In this document: positions 35,501 to 43,722 of the stretch, piece after piece
Layout: each line of letters starts with the position of its first letter
Position numbering within the stretch: position 1 is the stretch's first letter
Assembly: GCA_017993775.1 (NCBI GenBank)
Contig: JAGOMA010000035.1
Coordinates: 1 to 52,121 of the forward strand
From: Chloroflexota bacterium
GTDB lineage: Bacteria > Chloroflexota > Anaerolineae > Promineifilales > Promineifilaceae
Direction: 5' to 3'
DNA length: 52,121 nucleotides
Notes under the pieces: generated by a model
The model's database searches: none
Told to the model about the DNA's origin: nothing
The model's input: the letters and a program-made list of their open reading frames with translations, nothing else
Translations under genes and position numbers: made by a program

Positions 35501-35996
35501 CGACATTCGCCAAGGCTTGGGCTTCAATAAATCTCCAGCCGTCTACGGCGCATTCCCCACCGACCCGTATTCCCACACCCCGGCCGGCAGCGGCGCGCGC
35601 CAGCCCGGCATGACCGGCCAGGTCAAAGAAGAAATCCTCACGCGTTGGGGCGAACTGGGGGTTTCCGTGCAGGAAGGGCGGCTATGTTTTGCGCCTACGC
35701 TGCTCCGTGAAAGTGAATTTTTCACTGCGCCAGACAATTTTGCCTGCGTGGGATTGGACGGCTCGCGCCACAGCCAGCCGCTGCCCGCCGGTTCGTTGGC
35801 CTTTACGTTTTGCCAGACGCCCATTGTGTACACCCGCGCAACCAAGGCGGAAATAGAAATAGAGTACCATGACGGCCGTTACCAAACTTTCCCTGGAACC
35901 CAATTGGATACAGCGTCCAGCCGACACATTATCGACCGCGATGGCCAGATCAGCCTGGTTCGTGTGGCTGTAGACCAACAAAAATTAGCACTCTGA
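32517..35996 (+). CDS. cytoplasmic glycoside phosphorylase, GH94/GH149/GH161-like (probable beta-1,3-glucan phosphorylase)
   Basis: The product is 1159 residues with no signal peptide. The N-terminus (FFMSLVSSADHWLFIASTGG, LTAGRTNSDSALFPY) resembles cellobiose-phosphorylase-type N-domains. The middle part (DYQGNWRDIFQNWEPLALAFP, TADGYNPYRITRDGIEWE, WSNIGYWSDHQIIYL) looks like an (alpha/alpha)6 catalytic barrel. The length and the GH16/GH3 context fit GH161 or GH149 beta-1,3-oligoglucan phosphorylases, which release glucose-1-phosphate. The exact family and the catalytic Asp cannot be fixed by eye. The start is ATG 32517, with GGAG 9 nt upstream; a TTG at 32502 would overlap that site. It ends 7 bp before the GH3 gene, so they form an operon. 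Confidence 0.72.
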   Translation: MIHRHHDINLGQTPIWVNDSHPSGEFVQLMDETYYRIRHYDQMSPFFMSLVSSADHWLFIASTGGLTAGRTNSDSALFPYETDDKITANSDYTGSKTIILATRNGQTNLWEPFSKRYAGVYRCERSLYKNAFGNKLIFEEINHDLQLTLRTAWRTGDRFGFVRSSWLRNDGAACQISLLDGVQNVLPYGVTTAMQTTLSNLLHAYKRSELDPETGLGIFALSATLSDRAEPSESLKATAVWQTGLQSSCYLLSSDQVDGFRHGLPLTPEYDVRGKAGAYLVQADFSLTPGQTRPWHIVADVNQDSAAVNRLIELLGQETAVIMCQLQDDIDQGTTELVNYVAAADGLQTSADPAITTHHFANVLFNIMRGGVPANGCVVERADLLDFVSVRNRAVATTFADWFATLPAHMAIHELTARAAAVGSPDLIRLCYEYLPLTFSRRHGDPSRPWNRFSINLKQPDGSPRLDYQGNWRDIFQNWEPLALAFPDTIEGMIVKFLNATTADGYNPYRITRDGIEWEVPEPDNPWSNIGYWSDHQIIYLQKLLEIAEEVQPGALARLEQRPTFTYASVPYRLRPYREMLADWSNTIEFDWASEEEIETAVAQLGTDGRLLRQPTGDIIHVSMAEKLLVLLLAKLTNLVPDGGIWMNTQRPEWNDANNALVGKGLSVVTAAYLRRFIAFWQAQLASGEMSEFVVNTAVAGLFTAVQTIFTTYQATLATGFDARSRRAIMDALGEAATAYRAAIYQDGLPAAQTRLSRETMADFLALAQAYVEETLHANRRPDGLYHAYNILRLDDGDTAVDHLYTMLEGQVAILSSGLLSSDEALTLLRSLRHSELYRADQHTYILYPNRTLPGFCQKNNVRPAQVAKSPLVAALAAAGDGRLLIRDDAGVYHFNGAFRNAADAAQVLDALAQEPAYAALVQSDRAFVLDLFEETFDHRAFTGRSGTFFAFEGLGSIYWHMVAKLLLAVQECYLKATADGKDTAVIHSLAAAYYDIRQGLGFNKSPAVYGAFPTDPYSHTPAGSGARQPGMTGQVKEEILTRWGELGVSVQEGRLCFAPTLLRESEFFTAPDNFACVGLDGSRHSQPLPAGSLAFTFCQTPIVYTRATKAEIEIEYHDGRYQTFPGTQLDTASSRHIIDRDGQISLVRVAVDQQKLAL

Positions 35997-36003
35997 GGAA
36001 CTT

Positions 36004-38490
36004 ATGAAGAAGATAGAAGATGTATTGGGGCAACTTACCCTGGCTGAAAAAGCCGCTTTGGTGGCCGGGGCAGATATGTGGTGCACGCTGCCCGTAGAGC
36101 GCCTGGGCATTCCGGCCCTGCAAGTGAGCGATGGACCCAACGGCGTGCGTGGCCGCGACGACAATTTAGGCGAAACCTCTGTCTGTTTCCCGGTGGGCGT
36201 GGCTCTGGGCGCGACCTGGAACCCGGCGTTGGTGCAGCAAATCGGCGTGGGACTGGCGGTCGAGGCCCGGCGTAAAGGGGCGCAGGTCCTCCTGGCCCCA
36301 ACGGTAAATATCCACCGCACGCCCATTGCCGGGCGTAACTTTGAATGTTTTGCGGAAGACCCGTATCTCAGCGGCATGATTGCCTCAGCGTATATCAACG
36401 GTCTGCAAAGCCGGGGCGTGGCCGCCTGTATCAAGCATTTTGTGGCTAATGATCAAGAATTCGAGCGTTTTTCGATGAGTTCGGAGGTGGCGGAACGGCC
36501 GTTGCACGAAATTTACCTGGAGCCGTTCCGTTTGGCGCTGGCAAACGCCAACCCCTGGACGCTCATGAGCGCCTACAATCGCCTCAACGGAACCCATGCC
36601 AGCGAAAACAACCCGCTGCTGCGCGACGTTCTCAAAGAGAGATGGGGCTACGACGGCCTGGTTATCTCCGATTGGTACGGCACGTACAGCGACAATGTGC
36701 CCGGCGGCGCGTTGGATTTGGAAATGCCTGGCCCGGCGCGTTGGATGAATCCGGAAAAAATCGTGGCCGCAGTCATGGCTGGCGACCTGCCCGAAAGCCA
36801 TCTCGACGACAAAGTGCGCCGCCTGCTGCGCCTGTTAGGGCGCGTGGGTTTGTGGGCGCAAGAGGCAGAGGAAACGGCCGTATCCCCCTCTGTGGACCCG
36901 CTGTTACCACGCGCCGCCGCCGCCGAAGCCATCGTCTTGCTCAAGAATGACGGCGATTTGCTGCCTCTCCACCCCGACAAGCCGCAAACCATCGCCGTCA
37001 TTGGCGAAAACGCGCAGTGGGCGCAGATTATGGGCGGCGGCAGTTCGCAGGTGAATCCGCAGTATATGATCTCCCCGTTGGCCGGCATTCAGGCTCGCGT
37101 AGGCGAGCAGGTGACGGTGGCCTATGAAGTTGGCACACTGCTGCACCGTCTGCCGCCCTTGGTGGACGTTGATTGGTTGAAGGCGGTTAACGGCCGTTCC
37201 CCCGGTCTGACCCTCTCTTATTATCACAATTTGGACCTGAGCGGCGAGGCGGCGCACGTGGATAACGTGGCCAAAAGTGAAGTCGCCTGGTTTGGCACGG
37301 TCAATCCGTTTGTTGACCCAACGCATTTTTCCTTGCGTTTAGAAGGCACCCTGACGGCGCCTTCGGCTGGCGCGTACCAACTACATCTCTGGAGCATCGG
37401 CCGGGCGCGCCTGCTGGTGGATGGCGCAGTGGTAATTGATCATTGGGCGGCGGGTGAAGATATGGATCGGCAAACGGCCGTAACCCTCCATCTCACCCCC
37501 GACCAGCCCGCCAACATCCTGGTCGAATACATCACCGACCCAGGCGCTGTGTGGCGCATTTTGCGCCTGGGCTGCCTGCCGCCCGTGCCCGCCGACCCGC
37601 TTCAGGCGGCCGTAGACCTGGCAGCGCGGGCCGACGCAGCCATCGTAGTTGCCGGACTGACCCGCGAATGGGAAGGCGAAGGCTTCGACCGCGCGGACAT
37701 GGCCCTGGTTGGCCGCCAAAATGAACTTATCAGCCGCGTGGCCGCCGCCAATCCAAACACCATCGTGGTCCTGAATGTGGGGTCGCCGGTGGAAATGCCC
37801 TGGCTGGCGGAGGTTCCCGCCGTGTTGCAGCAGTGGTATGGCGGGCAGGAAGCGGGCAACGCCCTGGCCGACGTGCTGTTCGGCGATGTGACCCCATCAG
37901 GCAAACTGCCCACCACGTTCCCGGTTCGTCTGGAAGATAATCCGGCGTTCATCAACTACCCAGGCGAAAACGGCCGTGTCCATTACGGCGAAGGTATCTT
38001 TGTCGGTTATCGCTATTACGATAAAAAGCGGGTTGACCCGCAGTTTCCCTTTGGGCATGGTCTCTCCTATACTTCCTTTGCCTACGACAATTTGCGCCTG
38101 AACGGCGAGACTTTTGGCCCAGGCGACGAGATTTTGGTCAGCGTGGATGTGACAAACAGCGGCCAGCGCGCCGGGCAGGAAGTGGTGCAGGTGTATGTGC
38201 GCGACGTGGAAAGCCGGTTGGTACGGCCGTTACAAGAACTAAAAGGCTTCGCCAAAATTCATCTGGAACCAGGCGAGCGCCAGACCGTAACTTTAAACCT
38301 GACGCGGCAGTCGTTGGCTTATTTTGACCCGGCATTTTCGGATTGGGTGGCAGAGCCGGGCGAGTTTGAAGTGCGCGTAGGCAGTTCGTCCCGCGATATT
38401 CGGGCGACAGGACGTTTTGTTTGGGAAGATGAAATGGCTGTCACCCCGCCTGCCGTCACCATGGCCCAACTTTCGACAGTACCGACATAG
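36004..38490 (+). CDS. cytoplasmic GH3 beta-glucosidase with PA14 insertion
   Basis: The product is 828 residues with no signal peptide. N-terminal GH3 barrel: RNFECFAEDPYLSG, K144-H145 (CIKHFVAND) and nucleophile D223 in VISDWYGTYS. The second alpha/beta domain (about 295-650) is interrupted by a PA14 domain (about 395-530: FSLRLEGTLTAPSAGAYQLHLWS, LLVDGAVVIDHW). A fibronectin-III-like C-terminal domain is at about 705-810. This is the BglX/BglB layout of beta-glucosidases that cleave glucose from short beta-glucan oligomers. It follows the phosphorylase by 7 bp, and the two would share imported oligosaccharides in the cytoplasm. Ribosome site GAGGAA overlaps the upstream stop. Confidence 0.92.
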   Translation: MKKIEDVLGQLTLAEKAALVAGADMWCTLPVERLGIPALQVSDGPNGVRGRDDNLGETSVCFPVGVALGATWNPALVQQIGVGLAVEARRKGAQVLLAPTVNIHRTPIAGRNFECFAEDPYLSGMIASAYINGLQSRGVAACIKHFVANDQEFERFSMSSEVAERPLHEIYLEPFRLALANANPWTLMSAYNRLNGTHASENNPLLRDVLKERWGYDGLVISDWYGTYSDNVPGGALDLEMPGPARWMNPEKIVAAVMAGDLPESHLDDKVRRLLRLLGRVGLWAQEAEETAVSPSVDPLLPRAAAAEAIVLLKNDGDLLPLHPDKPQTIAVIGENAQWAQIMGGGSSQVNPQYMISPLAGIQARVGEQVTVAYEVGTLLHRLPPLVDVDWLKAVNGRSPGLTLSYYHNLDLSGEAAHVDNVAKSEVAWFGTVNPFVDPTHFSLRLEGTLTAPSAGAYQLHLWSIGRARLLVDGAVVIDHWAAGEDMDRQTAVTLHLTPDQPANILVEYITDPGAVWRILRLGCLPPVPADPLQAAVDLAARADAAIVVAGLTREWEGEGFDRADMALVGRQNELISRVAAANPNTIVVLNVGSPVEMPWLAEVPAVLQQWYGGQEAGNALADVLFGDVTPSGKLPTTFPVRLEDNPAFINYPGENGRVHYGEGIFVGYRYYDKKRVDPQFPFGHGLSYTSFAYDNLRLNGETFGPGDEILVSVDVTNSGQRAGQEVVQVYVRDVESRLVRPLQELKGFAKIHLEPGERQTVTLNLTRQSLAYFDPAFSDWVAEPGEFEVRVGSSSRDIRATGRFVWEDEMAVTPPAVTMAQLSTVPT

Positions 38491-38555
38491 GCTGAAGCGC
38501 GAGCGCGCGTGTCTCTGCTTGCTTTGGCTGACTGTTATAGAAAAGGAGAATGAAG

Positions 38556-41270
38556 ATGAAAAGAAACGGCCGTCTGGCCCTATTATTCCTGTTACTCGTT
38601 GTGCTGGTGGCTTGTGGCGGCGCGCAGGAAGCGACGCCCGCGCCAACAGCCCAACCCGCAGTCTTACCCGAAGTGGCGGCGACGGATACGGCCGTGCCCG
38701 AACCCACCGCCGCGCCTGCGCCCACCGAAACGGCCGTGCCGGCCGAAGCGCCCGCCGAAACTATGGCAGTGGACGAAGGCCCCATGCTCGCTCCCGATGG
38801 CGCGCCCGGCGAAACCTACCTGGCCCCCTTCCCCGTAACCATCACCATAGATGGCGACCTGAGTGATTGGCAAGGCGTGCCCAAAGTACTCATTCCCGAA
38901 ACAGCGGCGCAGGTGCGCGGGTCTACGGCCGTTACCTTTGCCGCCGCCGCCGATGACGAATTCCTCTACTTTATGGCCAACGTCGATGACGCCAAAGTCA
39001 TCACCGGGCAGCATGGCGAAAACTACTGGAACGAAGATTCTGTCGAATTCTACATCAACGCCACCGGCGATCTGGGCCTGACCTCTTACCGCGACGGCGT
39101 GGCCCAAATCACCGTGCCGCCGCTGAACGCCGGCAAACCGCTGGGCGAAATCGTCTTGGGCGGCGTGAATGGCCCCTCGGCCGACGCGCAAGTGCAGGTC
39201 GCCCTCACCGATACCGGCTACGCCGTGGAAATGGCCGTGCCCCTGAAAAACAACGTCTGGAATATCCAGCGCGAACACGGCAATGTGATCGGTTTCCAGG
39301 TCCACCTCAACAGCGCGTCGGAATTAGACCGCAACCTGAAAGTCATCTGGTCGCTGAAAGACACGGCCGACAGCTCTTACCAGAATCCCAGTGTCTTTGG
39401 CCAGCTCGTCTTCTTCGAGATTGGACAAAGCGACGTGGCGGCCAACGTGCCCGAACCCACCCCTGGTCCGGTTCATGATCCCGTTCCGGCCGACGCGCCC
39501 TACAAAAATCCCGACCTGCCCGTCGATGAACGCGTCGCCGACCTGCTGGCGCGCATGTCCCTGGCTGAAAAAATCGGACAGATGACCCTGGTGGAAAAGA
39601 ACAGCATGATCGCCGACGACATCCCCGCCCGCTATATCGGCGGCCTGTTGAGCGGCGGCGGCGGCTATCCTACGCCCAACACGCCAGAAGCATGGGCAGA
39701 AATGGTCGATGGCTTCCAGGCCAGAGCGCTGGAAGCGCCCCTGGCCATCCCCCTGATTTATGGCGTGGATGCGGTGCATGGGCACAACAACGTCAACGGC
39801 GCGGTCATTTTCCCGCACAATGTCGGTCTGGGCGCGGCCAACGATCCGGCGCTGATGACCGAAATCGGCCGGGTGACGGCGCTGGAAATGATCGCCACGG
39901 GCATCTACTGGGATTACGCGCCGGTGGTGGCTGTGCCGCAAGATATTCGCTGGGGCCGCACCTACGAGGCGTATGGCGAAAACACAGACCTGGTTTCCTC
40001 GCTGGCGGTGGCCTACATGCAGGGGCTGCAAGGCGATGATTTGGCCGCGCCGGACACTGTGCTGGCGACGCCTAAACATTTTGTGGGCGACGGCGGCACA
40101 GCCTGGGGCAGTTCGACCACCGGCAGCTACCAACTCGACCAGGGTGTGACCGACGTTGACGAAGCGACACTGCGGGCCATACATCTGCCGCCTTACGCCG
40201 CCGTGATTGAGGCCGGGGCGCAAAATATCATGACCTCGTATTCCAGTTGGGGCGGGCTGAAGATGCACGCCCAACAGTACCTGATCCGTGATGTGCTGCG
40301 CGGCGAACTGGGTTTCAACGGCTTCATCGTGTCTGATTGGGCCGGTATTGACCAGATCGACAATGATTATTACACGGCCGTTGTCACCTCCATCAACGCC
40401 GGTGTAGACATGAATATGGTCCCCTACGATTACAACCGGTTCATCGCCACGCTGACGCAGGCCGTTGAAGATGGCGCTGTGTCCATGGAGCGCATCGATC
40501 AGGCCGTTAGCGATATTCTCAAAGTGAAGTTTGAGATGGGCCTGTTTGAGCATCCCTTCTCCGATCCGGCGCTGCTGCCGTTGGTTGGCTCCGAGGAGCA
40601 TCGGGCGGTGGCGCGGCAGGCCGTGGCCGAATCGCAGGTGCTGCTGAAGAACGACGGCGACCTGCTGCCGCTGGCGAAGGATTTGCCGCTGCTGTTGGTT
40701 GGCGGCGAAGCGGCCGATGACATCGGCATCCAATCCGGCGGCTGGACGATTGAGTGGCAGGGCAAACCGGGCAATATCACCCCCGGCACGACGATTTTGC
40801 AAGGTATCCAGGCTACAGTTTCACCGGATACCACGGTGGTCTATGACAAGTTTGGCCGCTTTGACGACGTGCCGGCCGACCAGACGGCCGTCTGCCTGGC
40901 CGTCATTGGCGAACAACCATACGCCGAAGGGCTGGGCGACAGCCCGGACCTGCGGCTGCCGGTCAACGACCTGCGGACTGTGCAGCGGATGCAGGAGCGG
41001 TGCGATCAATTGGTCGTGGTGCTGCTTTCCGGCCGGCCGGTCATCGTCACCGATTTGCTGGATAGTTGGGACGCGCTGGTAGCGGCCTGGCTGCCCGGCA
41101 CGGAAGGGCAGGGCGTGGCCGACGTATTGTTTGGCGATGTGCCGTTCACTGGCAAATTATCTTATACCTGGCCGCGCAGCGCCGATCAACTGCCGTTTGA
41201 CTTTGCCAATCTGGGCGAAGGTGAAGACGGGCCGCTGTTCCCCTTTGGCTATGGCCTGACAACGCCTTAG
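38556..41270 (+). CDS. GH3 exo-beta-glucosidase lipoprotein with N-terminal CBM9-like domain
   Basis: The product is 904 residues. Lipoprotein signal with Cys20 (VLVAC), Ala/Pro/Thr linker (about 25-85), CBM9/DOMON-like sugar-binding domain (about 92-290: ITIDGDLSDWQGVP, WNEDSVEFYINA, AVEMAVPLKN), then the two-domain GH3 catalytic unit (about 325-904). GH3 motifs: GVDAVHGHNNV, TPKHFVGDGGT, nucleophile D594 in IVSDWAGID, and a C-terminal GKLSYTWPRS...FPFGYGL. It is similar to plant and bacterial exo-1,3/1,4-beta-glucanases (ExoI type). It acts outside the cell. The start is ATG 38556, 7 nt from AGGAG; ATG 38550 lies too close. Confidence 0.92.
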   Translation: MKRNGRLALLFLLLVVLVACGGAQEATPAPTAQPAVLPEVAATDTAVPEPTAAPAPTETAVPAEAPAETMAVDEGPMLAPDGAPGETYLAPFPVTITIDGDLSDWQGVPKVLIPETAAQVRGSTAVTFAAAADDEFLYFMANVDDAKVITGQHGENYWNEDSVEFYINATGDLGLTSYRDGVAQITVPPLNAGKPLGEIVLGGVNGPSADAQVQVALTDTGYAVEMAVPLKNNVWNIQREHGNVIGFQVHLNSASELDRNLKVIWSLKDTADSSYQNPSVFGQLVFFEIGQSDVAANVPEPTPGPVHDPVPADAPYKNPDLPVDERVADLLARMSLAEKIGQMTLVEKNSMIADDIPARYIGGLLSGGGGYPTPNTPEAWAEMVDGFQARALEAPLAIPLIYGVDAVHGHNNVNGAVIFPHNVGLGAANDPALMTEIGRVTALEMIATGIYWDYAPVVAVPQDIRWGRTYEAYGENTDLVSSLAVAYMQGLQGDDLAAPDTVLATPKHFVGDGGTAWGSSTTGSYQLDQGVTDVDEATLRAIHLPPYAAVIEAGAQNIMTSYSSWGGLKMHAQQYLIRDVLRGELGFNGFIVSDWAGIDQIDNDYYTAVVTSINAGVDMNMVPYDYNRFIATLTQAVEDGAVSMERIDQAVSDILKVKFEMGLFEHPFSDPALLPLVGSEEHRAVARQAVAESQVLLKNDGDLLPLAKDLPLLLVGGEAADDIGIQSGGWTIEWQGKPGNITPGTTILQGIQATVSPDTTVVYDKFGRFDDVPADQTAVCLAVIGEQPYAEGLGDSPDLRLPVNDLRTVQRMQERCDQLVVVLLSGRPVIVTDLLDSWDALVAAWLPGTEGQGVADVLFGDVPFTGKLSYTWPRSADQLPFDFANLGEGEDGPLFPFGYGLTTP

Positions 41271-41291
41271 CCGTCAGGATGGCAGCACGCA

Positions 41292-41351
41292 AGACCCTAA
41301 GGGTTTAAGGACCAGATAATCTGGCTGCTCAAGAGCAAACCCTCAGGGTCT
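41292..41351. terminator. AGACCCTAAGGGTTT-family hairpin with inner hairpin
   Basis: AGACCCTAAGGGTTT (41292-41306) and AAACCCTCAGGGTCT (41337-41351) pair with one mismatch. The loop contains a second perfect stem, CCAGAT-A-ATCTGG (41311-41323). It follows the GH3 lipoprotein gene by 21 bp. Confidence 0.6.
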
Positions 41352-41493
41352 GTATGGGTATTTAATCTGTGCCTCTGTTCTGCGTTTTGGTGGTTTTTCT
41401 ATTGGGTTTTCCTCCCTTTTGAAGTGCGCTACACTTGATTCAGGTGTAGCGCATTTTTACTACTTGAAGTTAAAAGAATAAAGGGCTGATTGA

Positions 41494-41544
41494 TGATGCG
41501 TGATGCGTGATGCTTGACGGGAGGGCATCACGCATCACGCATCA
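41494..41544. repeat. heptamer-based inverted repeat (TGATGCG)n
   Basis: The left arm is a tandem of TGATGCG heptamers (41494-41513, ending TGATGC). The right arm is its exact reverse complement, built on GCATCAC (41525-41544). The stem is 20 bp perfect with an 11-nt loop. A shorter related pair is seen near 47794-47823. It lies 32 bp before the phosphotransferase start and would form a strong leader hairpin. Confidence 0.7.
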
Positions 41545-41576
41545 CGTATCAGGGGCATATCCCATTGAGGTAGACG

Positions 41577-42551
41577 ATGAAAAGTTTTACCAAGAGTGAT
41601 TTTAGCGATGAGGTAATTGGGGACCTGGTGCGGGGGCAGTTTGGCACGGCCGTTTTCCCGACCTCTATTACGCCCCTCAAAGATGGCTGGTTCAACACCG
41701 CTTACGCCCTCAGCCTGAGCGATGGGCAGCCGGACGTGGTGCTGCGTATTGCGCCGCCGCCCGGCCAACCTGTGTTGTCGTACGAGCGTGACCTGATGCA
41801 GCGCGAAGCAGCCATCATGCGCCTGGTGGAGGAAAAGTTAGATATTCCGGTGGCTCCGCTGCTGGCTTATGACGGCCGTCGCCAACTGCTTGACCGTGAT
41901 TATATGTTTGTGGGGCGGCTGGCCGGACGGCCATTGGATCAGGCCAAAGCCGATATGCCGCCCGAAGAGCTGGTCCGCGTACTGCGCCAGTTAGGCGAAT
42001 ATGCCGCCCGCATGCACGCCCTCCACAACACACGGTTTGGCTACGACTGCCCCGATCTCTCGGCCCAGACGTGGCGGGCGGCGTTTATGCGCATGATGGC
42101 TGCGCTGCTGGCCGATGGCGAGGGCTTGGGCGTGCTGCTGCCGGTTCCTTATACGGCCGTGCGCCAGCGCCTGGATGAATTAGCCCCGCTGTTAGACGTC
42201 GTGCAGACTGCCAGTCTGGTGCATTGGGATTTGTGGGACGGCAATATTTTTGTGGCTGAGGTAGACGGCCGTTTCGCCATCACCGGCATCATCGACTGGG
42301 AGCGCGCCTTGTGGGGGGATCCGGACATCGACCAGGTAATGTTTCGCGGGGAGAAGGATCCGTTTTGGGTGGGATACGGCCGTTTGCCAGCCGCCGATCC
42401 TGCCGCCCAGACTCGCCGCACGCTCTACCGGCTCTATCTCTGGCTGGTCATGCTCATCGAAGACAAAGTACGCTTCGACGGCGCGGACCATATCCCCTGG
42501 GCAATCGAACAGTTTAACCGCGACTGGCAGCAGTTGACAATTAGCAGTTGA
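41577..42551 (+). CDS. aminoglycoside phosphotransferase-fold kinase
   Basis: The product is 324 residues with a protein-kinase-like fold. N-lobe: PLKDGWFNTAYALSL and VVLRIAPP. Catalytic loop LVHWDLWDGNIFV (HxDxxxxN), where the Asp is the catalytic base. Metal-binding IIDWERALWGDPDID. This is the APH/choline kinase superfamily. Members phosphorylate sugars, choline, homoserine or antibiotics; the substrate is not predictable. Its place next to the glucan locus could suggest a sugar kinase, but hairpin elements on both sides separate it. Length is normal. Confidence 0.82.
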   Translation: MKSFTKSDFSDEVIGDLVRGQFGTAVFPTSITPLKDGWFNTAYALSLSDGQPDVVLRIAPPPGQPVLSYERDLMQREAAIMRLVEEKLDIPVAPLLAYDGRRQLLDRDYMFVGRLAGRPLDQAKADMPPEELVRVLRQLGEYAARMHALHNTRFGYDCPDLSAQTWRAAFMRMMAALLADGEGLGVLLPVPYTAVRQRLDELAPLLDVVQTASLVHWDLWDGNIFVAEVDGRFAITGIIDWERALWGDPDIDQVMFRGEKDPFWVGYGRLPAADPAAQTRRTLYRLYLWLVMLIEDKVRFDGADHIPWAIEQFNRDWQQLTISS

Positions 42552-42575
42552 CGGTGACATCTACGCCCTATGCGT

Positions 42576-42608
42576 AGACCCCAAGGGTTTCGCAAACCCT
42601 TGGGGTCT
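42576..42608. terminator. AGACCCCAAGGGTTT-family hairpin
   Basis: AGACCCCAAGGGTTT (42576-42590) and AAACCCTTGGGGTCT (42594-42608) form a perfect 15-bp stem with a CGC loop, 24 bp after the phosphotransferase stop. Compared with the copy at 30807, one T-A pair is C-G here on both arms, a compensatory change. Confidence 0.65.
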
Positions 42609-42648
42609 CGACGTAAAAAAGGATCTGAAGACAAAAGGATCCTGTCTG

Positions 42649-42657
42649 TGATATGAT
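42649..42657 (+). promoter_or_regulatory. extended -10 promoter of the SPFH operon
   Basis: TGATATGAT contains TG-N-TATGAT, an extended -10 element, 79 bp upstream of the first SPFH start. A -35 is not clear (AAGACA at 18-bp spacing). The SPFH start has AAAGGAG before it. Confidence 0.4.
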
Positions 42658-42735
42658 TCTAGCGGTTTTGTGAAAGAGAAACGGCCGTGTTTCTCGCGCC
42701 CAGGCAGGGGGATTATTAAACAAAGGAGATAAGGT

Positions 42736-43722
42736 ATGACCACGTTTTGTCCGGGTATTTTGCTGGGGTTCCTCGGCTGGTTTTTCTTGCGCTACGTCAT
42801 CAGCGGTTTTTATACCGTTGATCAGAACGAACGCGCCGTGAAAACACGCTTTGGCCGGGCTGTACGTCTCAGCAAATCTACCACCCTCGACGATCCCATT
42901 TCGGAAGTCCTCAATGAAAAAGATAGAGAACGATACAGCTATCCTCTCGTGCGGGTCATTCCCCCCGGCGGGCCTTACTTCCGCTGGCCCTGGGAAAAGG
43001 TTCACAAAGTGTCGGTGGCGACCGAAACCATCAACATGGCCCTGGACCTGGAAACCCCCGACGCCAACCACGCCGGAACCGAACTCGACGCTGTGACCAA
43101 AGATCAGCTCAATATCGGCCTTACCGGGCAAATTCGCTATCGGCCGTGCGAAAGAAACCTTTATGCCTACCTCTTTGGCGTCAAGACGCCGATTGTCCAT
43201 GTCATGGCCTATTTCATTTCTATCCTGCGCCAGCGCATCGCCAGTTTTGAATCGCAAGCCATCAGCTCCGACGAAGAGGTGATCGACATTGGCCTCATGG
43301 CCGGCATTTCCATCAATGATTTGCGCAAGAACCTGAACGAGATCAACAACTATATGGAACTGGAATGCGCTTCGGCCGCCGCTCGTTATGGCGTCGAATT
43401 GGATGCCTCCCTGATTACAGGTATCGATCCGCCATCTGAAGTTGAATCGGCCCTTGCCGCCATCAACACCGCCCACAACGAAGTATCCTCCGAAATCAGT
43501 CTGGCCAAAGCCCAGGCCGACCAGACCATCGTGCAGTCCAAACGCGCGGTAGAAATTGAAACCCTGCGCGCCCAGGCCGAGGTGGAACCTCTGGTTGCCA
43601 TGGCCGAACAGCTGCGGGTGATCAAAAGTCATGGTCCTGAAGCGCTGGACGCTTATCTGCGCAACGTGCGTTTGGCGTTGTATACCCAGGCCAAAAGCAT
43701 CATTTTGGAGGTGGAAGAATGA
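42736..43722 (+). CDS. SPFH/band-7 domain membrane protein (first of pair)
   Basis: The product is 328 residues. One N-terminal membrane segment (about 5-27) is followed at once by FYTVDQNERAVKTRFGRA, the classic start of HflK/stomatin band-7 proteins. The domain runs to about 215 (PGGPYFRWPWEKV, MALDLETPDAN, LNIGLTGQIRY). A coiled-coil region with many Ala, Glu and Gln (about 230-300) would drive oligomer assembly. It shares a 4-bp overlap (ATGA) with the next gene, so the two are co-translated, as with HflK-HflC. No FtsH gene is beside them. Likely role: ring-shaped membrane scaffold. No ACGGCCGT in the gene. Confidence 0.85.
   Translation: MTTFCPGILLGFLGWFFLRYVISGFYTVDQNERAVKTRFGRAVRLSKSTTLDDPISEVLNEKDRERYSYPLVRVIPPGGPYFRWPWEKVHKVSVATETINMALDLETPDANHAGTELDAVTKDQLNIGLTGQIRYRPCERNLYAYLFGVKTPIVHVMAYFISILRQRIASFESQAISSDEEVIDIGLMAGISINDLRKNLNEINNYMELECASAAARYGVELDASLITGIDPPSEVESALAAINTAHNEVSSEISLAKAQADQTIVQSKRAVEIETLRAQAEVEPLVAMAEQLRVIKSHGPEALDAYLRNVRLALYTQAKSIILEVEE

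Larger units (their letters stand above)
41271..41576. other. intergenic region ending the glucan locus
   Basis: These 306 bp hold two inverted-repeat elements (41292-41351 and 41494-41544) and no ORF with support. The first element is placed to end transcription of the GH3 gene. Confidence 0.7.

Noticed and set aside
41494..41544. CRISPR-like repeats at the TGATGCG element.
   Set aside because: The units are 7 bp, directly adjacent without spacers, and arranged as an inverted repeat; no cas gene is present.
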